A stretch of 36,788 bases of DNA. Origin: Pirellulales bacterium. GTDB lineage: Bacteria; Planctomycetota; Planctomycetia; Pirellulales; Thermoguttaceae. The stretch spans positions 1-36,788 of the forward strand of contig JAFGDS010000045.1 in the NCBI GenBank assembly GCA_016931995.1, given 5' to 3'. Both the position numbers and the translations under genes were made by a program. The notes under the pieces were generated by a model, which saw nothing but the letters and a program-made list of their open reading frames with translations, was not told the origin of the DNA and made no database searches. Below, in pieces: positions 8,542 to 16,816 of the stretch (position 1 is the stretch's first letter; the number at the start of each line of letters is the position of its first letter).

Positions 8542-10950
8542 ATGAACGCTTGCTTTCTCGCCGGGCTGTTGTGCTTAAGCGCCGTCGGCGCGGAGGAGAC
8601 GATCGACGCCTTCGATTACCCGACGGACGACGCGGCTCGGGCTGCCTGGCGGGCCTGCGACGCCGACGTCGCGATCAAGATGGCCACGGTCGACGGCCGG
8701 CGCGAGCTGCGCCTCGAGGCCCCGTTTGCCCGCAGGCCGGATCTCGAACGCGTGTACATCGACCGCGACGTGAAGCTCGACCTGACCATCCCCGGCGAGT
8801 TCGTCCTTCTGGCGGGCGCCGACGCGCCGTCGGCCGCGGGCGACCTGACGCTCTATTTCCGCAGCGGCCCGGGGTGGTACGCCGCGGCGGGCACGCTCGA
8901 CGGCTTGGGGCTGAAGGAAGTCCGCTTTCCCAAGGCGGCGTTTCGCACGGAAGGCCGGCCCGGCGGCTGGGATCGGATCGAGCAGATCCGCATTTCCGCC
9001 TGGCAGGGCGAAGCGGTCAACGCCACGCTGCGGATCGCCCGGCTCTCGGCGCCGCGGCGGGCGATCGCCGTGGTCGCGCCCGACGCGCCCGGAGACGAAG
9101 CCGCCGATGCGGCGCGGTACCGTGAGCGGATAATTGCCACGCTCGAGCGGCTGGGGCTGGCCGCCGACACGGTTCGCGAGTCGGACCTCGCCCGCGGCGC
9201 GCTGGCCGGCCGATGCGTGGTCATCCTGCCGCACAACCCCGGCTTGTCGGCCGAGGCGGACGCGGCGCTGGCCCGCGCGGCGGACCAGGGCGTCAAGGTG
9301 TTCGTCTGCTATCAGCTTCCGCCGAAGCTCGGCGCGGCGCTGGGCTTCGGTTCGCCCAAGTGGTTCAAGCAGGATCGTCCCGGCGAGTTTGCCGAGATCC
9401 GCTTCGACGCGGCCGATCTGGAGGGCTTTCCGAAATCGGTCCGCCAGGCGTCGTGGAACGTCGTCACGGCCGAGCCGACCGGACACGACGCCCGCGCGAT
9501 TGGCCATTGGTTCGACGACCAGGGCAACCCGACCGGCAAGCCGGCCATGCTCGTGAGCCGGCGCGGCGCGTTTCTGGGCCACGTCTTGCTGGAGGACGAC
9601 CCCGAGGGCAAGACGCGGCTTCTGGGCGCGGCGCTTGCGCGGCTTGCGCCGTCGATCGGAGTCGAGATGGCGCGATACCGGCTGGACGCGGCGGGCCGTG
9701 TCGGTCACTGCCCCGGCGCGGCCGAGGCATTGGAGTTCATCCGCGCCCAGGGCAAACCCAAGGCCACGGCCCTGGCCGACCGGGCCAAACAGACGCTGAC
9801 CCAGGCGCGATCCGCGCTGGACGCCGGTCGCGCCGTGGAAGCCCAGCGGCTTGCCGAACGGGCTCGCGGCGAATGGGTCGAGGCGTATCTCCGCGCGCAG
9901 CCCAGCCCGAAACGGGAGGCCCGCGCGTGGTGGAACCACTCGGGCACGGGCGCGTACCCGGGCGATTGGGATCGCACGGCGCGGGAGCTGTCCGAGGCCG
10001 GCTTCAACATGATCTTTCCCAACATGCTCTGGGCGGGCGTCGCCCACTACCCCAGCGATCTGCTTCCCCGCAGCCAGACCTTCGAGAAACACGGCGATCA
10101 GATTGCCCAATGCGTGGCCGCCGCGCGCAAGCACGGCATCGAAGTGCACGTGTGGAAGGTGAACCATTATCTCTCGGGGGCACCGAGGGAGTTCGTCGCG
10201 TCGCTTCGCCGCGAGGGGCGCACGCAGGTGTCGGTCGACGGCCGGCCGCTTGACTGGCTTTGCCCTTCGCACCCGGAGAACTTCAAGCTCGAGCGCGACA
10301 CGATGCTCGAGGTCGCGCGGAAGTACGAGGTGGACGGCTTGCACTTCGACTACATCCGCTATCCCAACGCCGAGCATTGCTATTGCGACGGATGCCGCGC
10401 GCGGTTCGAGGCCGATTCGGGCCGGAAGGCGCGAGATTGGCCCCGCGAGTGTCACTCGGGCGCGCGGGCGGACGAATACCGGGATTGGCGGTGCCGGCAA
10501 ATCACCCGGCTCGTCGCGGCCGTACATGACGAGGCCAAAAAGATCCGTCCGGGCATCCGGATCTCCGCCGCCGTGTTCGGTTCGTATCCATCGTGTCGGC
10601 GGTCGATCGGCCAGGATTGGGTCGATTGGGCCAAGTCCGGCCACGTCGATTTCCTCTGCCCGATGGACTATACCAACAGCGACAGCGCGTTTGCCACCCT
10701 GGCGCGCAACCAGCTTCGGCTGGTTGAAGGGCGCGTGCCGCTTTACCCGGGCATCGGGGCCACGTCGTCCCACTCGGCGCTGCCGGTCGATCGGGTTGTC
10801 GGACAGATCCACCTGGCCCGAAGCCTGGGCGCGGGTGGATTCACGATCTTCAACCTCGCGCCGGCCACGGCCGAGTCGCTTCTGCCCGGTATCGCCCTGG
10901 GCGTCGGCGCCGAGAAAGCCGCGCCGCCGCACGCGCGGCCGGGGGATTAA
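8542..10950 (+). CDS. Secreted GHL10-type glycosyl hydrolase-like protein
   Basis: The 802-residue protein starts at the ATG at 8542, preceded by TTTGGAGAA. Residues 1-18 (MNACFLAGLLCLSAVGAE) form a signal peptide. Residues about 20-180 look like a beta-sandwich ligand-binding domain. About 190-390 resembles a class I glutamine amidotransferase-like or ThuA-like fold (IAVVAPDAPGDEAADAARY, then CVVILPHNPGLS and VKVFVCYQLP). From about 460 to 775 is a glycosyl hydrolase-like 10 barrel: RAWWNHSGTGAYPGDWDRTA, VDGLHFDYIRYPNAEH, AKSGHVDFLCPMDYTNSD and ARSLGAGGFTIFNLAPA. The region resembles DUF187-type proteins, thought to act on cell-wall or other polysaccharides. The acidic residues of VDGLHFDYIRYP are the likely active site. 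The specificity is unknown. The gene stands alone between repeat clusters. Confidence 0.85.
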   Translation: MNACFLAGLLCLSAVGAEETIDAFDYPTDDAARAAWRACDADVAIKMATVDGRRELRLEAPFARRPDLERVYIDRDVKLDLTIPGEFVLLAGADAPSAAGDLTLYFRSGPGWYAAAGTLDGLGLKEVRFPKAAFRTEGRPGGWDRIEQIRISAWQGEAVNATLRIARLSAPRRAIAVVAPDAPGDEAADAARYRERIIATLERLGLAADTVRESDLARGALAGRCVVILPHNPGLSAEADAALARAADQGVKVFVCYQLPPKLGAALGFGSPKWFKQDRPGEFAEIRFDAADLEGFPKSVRQASWNVVTAEPTGHDARAIGHWFDDQGNPTGKPAMLVSRRGAFLGHVLLEDDPEGKTRLLGAALARLAPSIGVEMARYRLDAAGRVGHCPGAAEALEFIRAQGKPKATALADRAKQTLTQARSALDAGRAVEAQRLAERARGEWVEAYLRAQPSPKREARAWWNHSGTGAYPGDWDRTARELSEAGFNMIFPNMLWAGVAHYPSDLLPRSQTFEKHGDQIAQCVAAARKHGIEVHVWKVNHYLSGAPREFVASLRREGRTQVSVDGRPLDWLCPSHPENFKLERDTMLEVARKYEVDGLHFDYIRYPNAEHCYCDGCRARFEADSGRKARDWPRECHSGARADEYRDWRCRQITRLVAAVHDEAKKIRPGIRISAAVFGSYPSCRRSIGQDWVDWAKSGHVDFLCPMDYTNSDSAFATLARNQLRLVEGRVPLYPGIGATSSHSALPVDRVVGQIHLARSLGAGGFTIFNLAPATAESLLPGIALGVGAEKAAPPHARPGD

Positions 10951-11084
10951 GAGCCTATCCGAGAACCCGGGCAACGTCGTCATGCCGGGCGAAGCGAAGC
11001 ACATGAACTCCCTTGACGCCAACGAGATCCTTCGCCGCGCTCAGGATGACGCGCGGTCCGGTCGCGGATTCTCGGATAGCCTCT
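10950..11084. repeat. Nested palindromic element with 16-bp terminal inverted repeats
   Basis: The left end AGAGCCTATCCGAGAA (10950-10965) and the right end TTCTCGGATAGCCTCT (11069-11084) are inverted repeats matching at 15 of 16 positions. Inside, GTCATGCCGGGCGAAGCG faces ATCCTTCGCCGCGCTCAGGA, the inner palindrome of the GTCATCCTGAGCG/CGCTCAGGATGAC family. The left end begins at the last base of the TAA stop of the GHL10 gene. A second copy with the same left end starts at 36683 and is cut by the window end. I see no coding sequence in it. It may be a small non-autonomous mobile element. Confidence 0.8.
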
Positions 11085-11287
11085 AAGAACGTGTCTCGCC
11101 ATGTCGAAGCGGGCGCCATGGCCCCGCTTGCGTGGCCGTGCATGGAGTTTCTCGGGAGAAGACATGCCCACGGCAAGCGTGGGCATGGCGTCCAAGACGC
11201 GCCTCCGGCACTGGCGGAGCCAGTGGCACTCGGCGCATCCAAGGCCAGTGGCACTCGGCGCATCCAAGGCCAGTGGCACTCAGCGCC
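11085..11287. repeat. Repeat cluster downstream of the Kef gene
   Basis: This part of the 337-base gene-free stretch from 10951 to 11287 holds three further repeat types in a row. The perfect hairpin CATGCCCACG-GCAAG-CGTGGGCATG lies at 11163-11187. The palindromic GCACTGGCGGAGCCAGTGGC lies around 11208-11227. A 25-bp unit starting CAGTGGCACTCGGCGCATCC repeats at 11221-11245 and 11246-11270 with a partial third copy up to 11287. The last copy touches the stop codon of the antiporter gene (11288-11290), so it may act on the 3' end of that transcript. Confidence 0.85.
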
Positions 11288-12916
11288 TTATCCCTGCCGG
11301 TCGACCCAGGCGGCGACGCGGGCGGCGACTTCGGTTTCTTCGCTGAAGATGTCCGTGGCGCCGGCCGCGCGGAGGCGGGCGACGCTGGCCTGAAAGCGGC
11401 ACCGCACCAGGATCGTGGCCGCGCGATTCGCGCGGCGGATGGCGGCGACGATGCGTCGGGCGGCGCGGTCGTCGGGCACGGTGACGACCGCCAGCGCGCA
11501 GTGGTCGGCGCCCGCCCGGCGGAGAATCGGCGTCTCCGACGCGTTCCCCACGACCGTGCGGAACCCCTGTTGGGCGAAAGGGTGCAGATTGACCGGGCTG
11601 AGATCCACCAGGCAGACGTCGTAGCCCTTGGTCTCGAGTTGCGATGCCGCCCTCGCGCCGATCGGCCCGATGCCGATCACCACCGCTTGCGGGATGTCGT
11701 CGTTTCGCGCGGGGGCAAGGATCGTGATTTCGTGTCCGACGGGCGATCCCGTCTCGGCCAGGCGCAGGCCATACTTGAGCAACTGCGGCGTGAGCACGAG
11801 CGTGGCGACGGCCACGAACAGGACGAGGTTGTACACCGCGGGAGTGATGAGACCCGCCTGCGCCCCGACCACCAAGAGGACGAACGAGAACTCGCCGATT
11901 TGCGCCAGCCCCAGGCCCATGCCCCAGGCGCCTTTCCAGGGCAGCTTTGCCAGGCGCATCGCGGCGGCGGCCGACGTCGTCTTGAGCGCCAACACGCCGG
12001 CCAACGCACCAAGACACATCCAGGGCATGGCGGCCAGCGCGTCGAAACGGATTAGCGTGCCCAGGCTGACGAAGAAGACGGCCGCGAAGGTCTCGCGGAA
12101 GGCAAGCAGCACGGCGTCGATCTGGCGGGTGAGACGGTTGCCGTTGAGCGCCAGTCCGGCGGCCAGCGCGCCGACCATGGGCGGCAACCCAAGCCCATAA
12201 CTCGCCAAAGCGCTGCCCGACAGAACCACCAGCGCGAAGAGCACGACCAGCTCGACGCTCCGCAGCCGGGCGAGCCAGGGAGCGACCCAACGGATGATCA
12301 GCCTTCGCGCCACGGGGACGGCGACCAGGAACAGCAAGCTCGTGAGCCCCAACTCGGCAACCGCCAGGCTGATCGCGGCCTCGCCCTGGCCAGTTAGAAG
12401 GGGTATCACGAGGAGCAGCGGAACGACGGCGGCGTCTTGAAACAGGAGGATCGCGACGGCCCGGCGGCCGTGCGACGAGGCGGTTTGGCCCCATTCCTCC
12501 AGGGCCTTGAACACCAACACGGTCGAGCTGAACCCGAGGGCCGCGCCCAACAGCACGGCCGATTGCCAGCCGTGTCCGCGAAGGAGCAGGACGCCGGCGA
12601 CCGGCCCGGCCACCAGCAGCATCTGCGCCGCGCCCCCGACCAGCATCGGCCGCAGGAGCCGCCGCAACTCGGCCAGGGAGAACTCGATCCCGATCGAAAA
12701 CAACAGCAGGAGCACGCCCGCCTGGGCGAGGTATTCCATTTCGTGGGCGTTTTCGCCGGGCCAGCCGGGCACGGCCGCGCTGAGCACGGTACCCACCAGG
12801 AGGTACCCCACCAGCATCGACACCCCCAGCCGACGGCAGACCGCCCCCGCGGCAAGCCCCGCCGCCAGGACCACCAGCAGGCTCCCCACCAATCTCACGA
12901 CCAAGTCATCCGCCAT
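11288..12916 (-). CDS. Kef-type cation/proton antiporter with TrkA-N domain (CPA2)
   Basis: The 542-residue inner-membrane protein belongs to monovalent cation:proton antiporter family 2. Residues about 1-400 form about twelve membrane helices, including LLLLFSIGIEFSLAELRRL, the conserved GLEF-type motif of Kef proteins, and LGAALGFSSTVLVFKALEE and VAILLFQDAAVVPLLLVIPL, which match ion-binding helices. The soluble end, about 415-540, is a TrkA-N (RCK) nucleotide-binding domain starting AVVIGIGPIGARAASQLETKG with the GxGxxG loop and ending DIFSEETEVAARVAAW. Proteins of this kind exchange K+ or Na+ for H+ and are gated by NAD(H) or glutathione adducts. The start is the ATG at 12916 with AAGGGA upstream. 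No KefF/KefG partner is nearby. Confidence 0.93.
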   Translation of the reverse strand: MADDLVVRLVGSLLVVLAAGLAAGAVCRRLGVSMLVGYLLVGTVLSAAVPGWPGENAHEMEYLAQAGVLLLLFSIGIEFSLAELRRLLRPMLVGGAAQMLLVAGPVAGVLLLRGHGWQSAVLLGAALGFSSTVLVFKALEEWGQTASSHGRRAVAILLFQDAAVVPLLLVIPLLTGQGEAAISLAVAELGLTSLLFLVAVPVARRLIIRWVAPWLARLRSVELVVLFALVVLSGSALASYGLGLPPMVGALAAGLALNGNRLTRQIDAVLLAFRETFAAVFFVSLGTLIRFDALAAMPWMCLGALAGVLALKTTSAAAAMRLAKLPWKGAWGMGLGLAQIGEFSFVLLVVGAQAGLITPAVYNLVLFVAVATLVLTPQLLKYGLRLAETGSPVGHEITILAPARNDDIPQAVVIGIGPIGARAASQLETKGYDVCLVDLSPVNLHPFAQQGFRTVVGNASETPILRRAGADHCALAVVTVPDDRAARRIVAAIRRANRAATILVRCRFQASVARLRAAGATDIFSEETEVAARVAAWVDRQG

Positions 12917-12967
12917 CCGCCGATTCCCTTGTCGTTACTCTCCGTTAACCACTTGGCGGTTGCAGCC

Positions 12968-13000
12968 CGTCATCCTGAGCGCAGCGAAGGATCTCGTTGG
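12968..13000. repeat. GTCATCCTGAGCG-family repeat, half copy
   Basis: GTCATCCTGAGCGCAGCGAA followed by GGATCTCGTTGG lies just upstream of the antiporter start, between it and the divergent protease gene. It is one half of the inner palindrome seen complete at 30308-30379. No terminal AGAGCCTATC arms are visible here. Confidence 0.8.
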
Positions 13001-13068
13001 CACAAGCCGGATCCCCGGAGGTATTGGAGCAACGTTCGCCCCCCGTCGCAAGGGGTACGCCCCTGGCC

Positions 13069-13097
13069 TTGGTGCCCGGGTTTTCCTATACTATACG
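13069..13097 (+). promoter_or_regulatory. Weak promoter candidate for the protease gene
   Basis: TTGGTG (13069-13074) is followed after 17 bases by TATACG (13092-13097), and an overlapping TATACT lies at 13087-13092. This is the only AT-rich, -10-like stretch upstream of the protease gene, about 80 bases from its start. The -35 match is poor, so the call is tentative. Confidence 0.35.
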
Positions 13098-13171
13098 TCT
13101 CGCTTTGGGGTCGGCGGCTTCTCTTGATCGGCAGTTCCGCGCGGGTCGGCTTTTCGCCTGGGAAACGCACC

Positions 13172-14251
13172 ATGGACCGGCGGTTCGTTGCGGCGGTGGT
13201 CTTGGCGACATCGGTGGTGCTCTGCGCCGCTTTTGCGCGGCCCGTCGCGGCGGGAACGATCCGGCACGACCGTGATTTCGACGTGTCGGACGAAAGCGTG
13301 TTCGACTACCGCGCCCTGACCGAGTCGCCGCGGTACGCCTGCGTCGGCAAAGTCCATGGAAGCGAGACCGGCAGCGGCACGCTCATCGCGCCCGACTGGG
13401 TTCTCACCGCGAAGCACCTGATGGGCTCGTCCGCCTCGTTCGAGGTCAACGGGGCGACGTACTCGATGGCGGCCGGCAGCGCCGTCAAGTATGAATACGA
13501 GGACGCCGCCCTCTTCCGCCTCACCCAACCGGTGCTCGACGTCGAGCCCGCCGTGTTGTATCCGCCGGCGCTGGGCAGCGAACTGGGCCGCGTGGGCACG
13601 CTCGTGGGATTCGGTCGCGTGGGCGACGGCTTGACGGGCCAGATCCTGCCCACGGGGGTCAAACGGGCCGGGCAAAACGCGATCGACGCCTACGGAAGCT
13701 GGATTGGATGGCCCGACCTTCTTCTGCTCACCGATTTCGACCATCCCGACGGCACCACCAGCAGAATGGGCGACACCGCGCCCTTGGAACTCGAAATCTG
13801 CGGGGCCTTGGGCGACAGCGGCGGAGGGCTGTTCGTCGACGTGGCGGGCCAAACCTATCTGGCCGGCGTCCTCGCGGCCATGTGGTCCTACGACGGGGCC
13901 GACGCCAAATACGGCGACGGCACCGCGAGCGTCCGCGTGACGGCGATGTACGACTGGATCCTCGCCGCGCTCCCGGCGGCGCTGCCCGGCGACGCCAACC
14001 GCAACGGCTGGGTCGACGCCCGGGACGCCGCCCTCCTCGCCGCGCATTGGCTCACGCCCAGCGGCGCCGTCTGGGACGAGGGCGATTTCAACGAGGACGG
14101 CCAGATCGACGACCTCGACCTGGCGATCCTTTCGGCGAATTGGGGCGCCAGGGCCGCCGCCGCCGTGCCCGAGCCCGCCGCCTCGCTCCTGCTGCTCACC
14201 GCCCTCGCCGCCGCATGCGTCCCGCGACGACGATCAACAGCGCGGCCGTGA
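13172..14251 (+). CDS. Secreted trypsin-like serine protease with dockerin-like module and PEP-CTERM tail
   Basis: The 359-residue protein has a signal peptide (about 1-27, MDRRFVAAVVLATSVVLCAA). The chymotrypsin-fold protease domain (about 50-262) shows the catalytic triad: H82 in VLTAKHL, D111 in YEYEDAALFRL and S216 in GDSGGGL. Residues 273-325 form a dockerin type I-like pair of calcium loops (GDANRNGWVDARDAA and GDFNEDGQIDDLDLAIL). The C-terminus is a PEP-CTERM signal: VPEP at 332-335, a hydrophobic helix and PRRR. Such tails are recognised by exosortase and lead to cell-surface display or release. The start is the ATG at 13172; the frame is open long before that, but the signal peptide fixes the start. 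The tail overlaps the neighbouring minus-strand gene by 56 bases. Confidence 0.92.
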   Translation: MDRRFVAAVVLATSVVLCAAFARPVAAGTIRHDRDFDVSDESVFDYRALTESPRYACVGKVHGSETGSGTLIAPDWVLTAKHLMGSSASFEVNGATYSMAAGSAVKYEYEDAALFRLTQPVLDVEPAVLYPPALGSELGRVGTLVGFGRVGDGLTGQILPTGVKRAGQNAIDAYGSWIGWPDLLLLTDFDHPDGTTSRMGDTAPLELEICGALGDSGGGLFVDVAGQTYLAGVLAAMWSYDGADAKYGDGTASVRVTAMYDWILAALPAALPGDANRNGWVDARDAALLAAHWLTPSGAVWDEGDFNEDGQIDDLDLAILSANWGARAAAAVPEPAASLLLLTALAAACVPRRRSTARP

Positions 14252-16532
14252 CCAGCGCGATCGTGCCCGGCTCGGGCACCGCGGGCGAGCCGGCGCCGCC
14301 TTGCCAGTTGGCGGCGAGGATGGCCAGATCCAGATCGTCCACGGCCCCATCGTCGTTGAAGTCCCCCTGACCCCAGCCGACGCCCGACGACGCAAGCCAG
14401 TTGGCCGCCAGAATCGCCGCGTCCGCGGCGTTGACCGTGCCGTCGCCGTTGGCGTCGCCGGGCGGGGGCTGGGGCGTCCACACGGTGAGCACCGTGTAGC
14501 CCGCCAGGTCGCCCTCGGTCAGATAGCCGAGCGAGTAATCCTCGCCGGCGGTGGCGCCGGCGAGGAGGGCCCAATCCATGACGGCGTCGTCCCAATAGCG
14601 GATGGCGTCCGTGCCCGAAACGAGGTTCAGGAAGGCGCCGAGTGAATGATCCGCGTTGCCCTTGAGGGCCAGCATTCCGCCGCTGGCCATGTTGATGTAA
14701 CTGTTGCCGTCGGCATAGTCGTCGATGGTCAGAGTCTTCGCCACGCTCACCAATCCGCCGTTGGTGATCGAGAGCGTGCCGCTGCCGGCACAACCGACGT
14801 GGAGGTCTTTGCTGGTGGTCCACGTGGAGCCCGTTCCATCCACGGTCACGTCGCCTTTTGAACCAGAATGGTAACCGACGTAGCCGAGGGTCGAGGCGGC
14901 GTTCACGCCATTGCGGATGGTGAGCGACCCGATGCCCGTGTTGCCCGCGCCCAGGGAAGACTGGCCGTCGATGCTCAAACGGACCGTGATATTCTGTCCC
15001 GGCTGGCTGTTGTAGGTGAAGGACTGCGTCGTCAGATCGTCGGGCGTCTCGAAAACGAGATTTCTGTCGGCAATGAGGCCGTGCAGGATGATCGTCCCGG
15101 CGCCGGTCAGTCTCGTTTCGTCCGCGCCCAGCGTTCCGGTGTCCAGGGTTCCGCCGTCAAAGTGGATCGTGCCCCTATTTTCCTCGTAGATATCAACGGA
15201 GGTCCCGCCGGCCACGCGCACGAGCGCGCCATGGGTGATGTTCAATGTGCCGTCGCCGGAAACGCCGACTTGGAGTCGGTCGTGAATCGTCCAGGTCGAA
15301 CCCGGCCCCTCGATGGTGACGGCGCCCGTCGAGCCGGGATGGCGGCCGATGCAGCCGTCGGTTGAGACGGCTTCCACGCCATCGCGAACGACAAGCGACC
15401 CGGTGCCAGTGTAGCCCGCGCCCAGGGGTCCCTGGCCATCGAGGTTCAGGCGGACCGTGATGTTCTGTCCCGGCTGGCTGTCATAGGTGAAGGACTGCGT
15501 CGTCAGATCGTCGGGCGTGTCGAAAACGAGATCCCTGTCGGCAACGATGCCGTGGAGGACGATCGTACCGGTACCGCTTAGCTTCGTCTCGTCTGCCCAG
15601 AGCGATCCGGTTTCCAGAGTTCCCCCATCAAAACGGATTGCACCCCGGTCTTTGTTGTAGATGTCCACGTAGGTGTCTTGTACCACGCGCACGAACCCGC
15701 CCTGGGCGATGTTCAACGTGCCGTTGCCGGAGTAGCCGACGTAAAGGAGCCCAGTAATGGTCCAGGTCGAGCCCGGTCCATCCACCGTGACCTCGCCCGT
15801 CGAGCCGGATCGCTCGCCGATGTAGTTGAGGGAGCTGCTGGTGACCGTGCCGCCGTCGTTGATGGAGAGCGTGCCGCTGCCGGAACTACCCACGCAAAGG
15901 CTCCCATTGTTGGTCCAGGTCGAGTCCGCCCCATCCACCGTGACTTCGCCCGTTGAACCGGATTGTCGGCCGATGTAGTTGGTATAGCCGGTGTTGTCGC
16001 TGGCGACCCCGCCGCCGTTGGTGATGGAGAGCGTGCCGCTGCCGGAGCTGCCCACGCAAAGGCTTCCACAGTTGGTCCAGGTCGAAACCGCACCATCCAC
16101 CGTGACTTCGCCCGTTGAACCGGATTGTTGGCCGATGCAGTTGGTGGAGCCGCTGGAGACCTTGCCACCGTTGGTGATGAAGAGCGTGCCGCTCCCTCCG
16201 AGGCCGACAATGAACTCGGACTTGCAGGTCCACGTGGAGCCAGCCCCATCGATGTTGACCGTGCACGCGCCGGCATCGACGGAGTAGGCGACGTAGGCGT
16301 CGCGGGTGACAACGGCGCTGCCTTCGGTCAATGCCAGTGTGCCGGTGTCCGTTTTGCCGACGTAGGCGGGCGTGCTTGCGGTCCAGGTCGTCGGATCGGC
16401 CGGCTGGACGTCGCCGGCGGTCGTAACCGCGGCCGGAGAAGCCTGGGGATGGTGGCAAAGAATGCACCCAGCGGCAAGCAAAAAAGCAAGCACCGCGGCG
16501 CGGTGAGCGACGGTCGTCGGTAGACAGAGCAC
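14196..16532 (-). CDS. Repetitive adhesin/autotransporter-passenger-like protein with dockerin-like module and PEP-CTERM tail
   Basis: The 778-residue protein begins at a GTG at 16532, with GGAGG nine bases upstream. A TTG at 16559 would add nine residues and is less likely. A signal peptide (about 1-34) is followed by short beta-rich repeats: a roughly 50-residue unit (GSGTLSITNGG, then YIGRQSGSTGEVTVDG and STWTNNGSLCVG) occurs about three to four times, then two copies of a 157-residue unit (IVLHGIVADRDLVFDTPDD, TTQSFTYDSQPGQNITVRL). These look like parallel beta-helix passenger repeats. The C-terminus has a dockerin-like pair (GDANGDGTVNAADAAIL and GDFNDDGAVDDLDLAIL), VPEP, a hydrophobic helix and RMRRRGR. 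It is probably exported and exosortase-processed. There is no autotransporter barrel, so it is not a classical type V protein. The ligand is unknown. Confidence 0.85.
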   Translation of the reverse strand: MLCLPTTVAHRAAVLAFLLAAGCILCHHPQASPAAVTTAGDVQPADPTTWTASTPAYVGKTDTGTLALTEGSAVVTRDAYVAYSVDAGACTVNIDGAGSTWTCKSEFIVGLGGSGTLFITNGGKVSSGSTNCIGQQSGSTGEVTVDGAVSTWTNCGSLCVGSSGSGTLSITNGGGVASDNTGYTNYIGRQSGSTGEVTVDGADSTWTNNGSLCVGSSGSGTLSINDGGTVTSSSLNYIGERSGSTGEVTVDGPGSTWTITGLLYVGYSGNGTLNIAQGGFVRVVQDTYVDIYNKDRGAIRFDGGTLETGSLWADETKLSGTGTIVLHGIVADRDLVFDTPDDLTTQSFTYDSQPGQNITVRLNLDGQGPLGAGYTGTGSLVVRDGVEAVSTDGCIGRHPGSTGAVTIEGPGSTWTIHDRLQVGVSGDGTLNITHGALVRVAGGTSVDIYEENRGTIHFDGGTLDTGTLGADETRLTGAGTIILHGLIADRNLVFETPDDLTTQSFTYNSQPGQNITVRLSIDGQSSLGAGNTGIGSLTIRNGVNAASTLGYVGYHSGSKGDVTVDGTGSTWTTSKDLHVGCAGSGTLSITNGGLVSVAKTLTIDDYADGNSYINMASGGMLALKGNADHSLGAFLNLVSGTDAIRYWDDAVMDWALLAGATAGEDYSLGYLTEGDLAGYTVLTVWTPQPPPGDANGDGTVNAADAAILAANWLASSGVGWGQGDFNDDGAVDDLDLAILAANWQGGAGSPAVPEPGTIALVTAALLIVVAGRMRRRGR
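14764..15706. repeat. 471-bp tandem duplication inside the adhesin-like gene
   Basis: Segments spaced exactly 471 bases apart match closely: for example GGACCGTGAT at 14981 recurs at 15452, and the following stretch TTCTGTCCCGGCTGGCTGT is shared. The unit equals 157 codons, so the frame is kept. Differences are scattered and mostly conservative, suggesting an old duplication. The unit boundaries are approximate. Confidence 0.8.
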
Positions 16533-16580
16533 GGGAATCGCCCTCCCCCAAATGGCCAACCACCCTTGCCCTGCAACGCC

Positions 16581-16609
16581 AGCGTACCCGATGTCCTCCT
16601 TTGGGTCAA
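16581..16609 (-). promoter_or_regulatory. Weak promoter candidate for the adhesin-like gene
   Basis: On the minus strand TTGACC (16604-16609) is followed after 17 bases by TACGCT (16581-16586). It lies about 50 bases before the chosen start. The -35 is good but the -10 is weak. Confidence 0.3.
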
Positions 16610-16816
16610 CCCCCGCGTCACTGGCGGGGGGGGTGGGCGAGCTGATGGTTGGTCACCCACGCGGGCAAAGGGCGTGGGAGCCCCTTGCCCGGGTTTGAAC
16701 GCTGACGCGAAGGCCACACCGTGCGGTCTGGCCGAGTGACGACCGCGCGTTCGGCGTCAAGTTCCCTCACCCCCGGCCCCCCTCCCGCACGCGGGCGAGG
16801 GGAGGGCAAAGACCCG

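Noticed and set aside
8575-11022. An 815-codon minus-strand open frame.
   Set aside because: It is entirely antisense to the GHL10 gene, Arg/Ala-rich, with no signal peptide or domain, so it is a shadow.
11221-11287. Short tandem array considered as a CRISPR array.
   Set aside because: There are only two and a half direct copies with no spacers, and no cas genes nearby.
14196-16532. Considered as a classical type V autotransporter.
   Set aside because: There is no C-terminal beta-barrel. The C-terminus is a dockerin-like module and PEP-CTERM signal.
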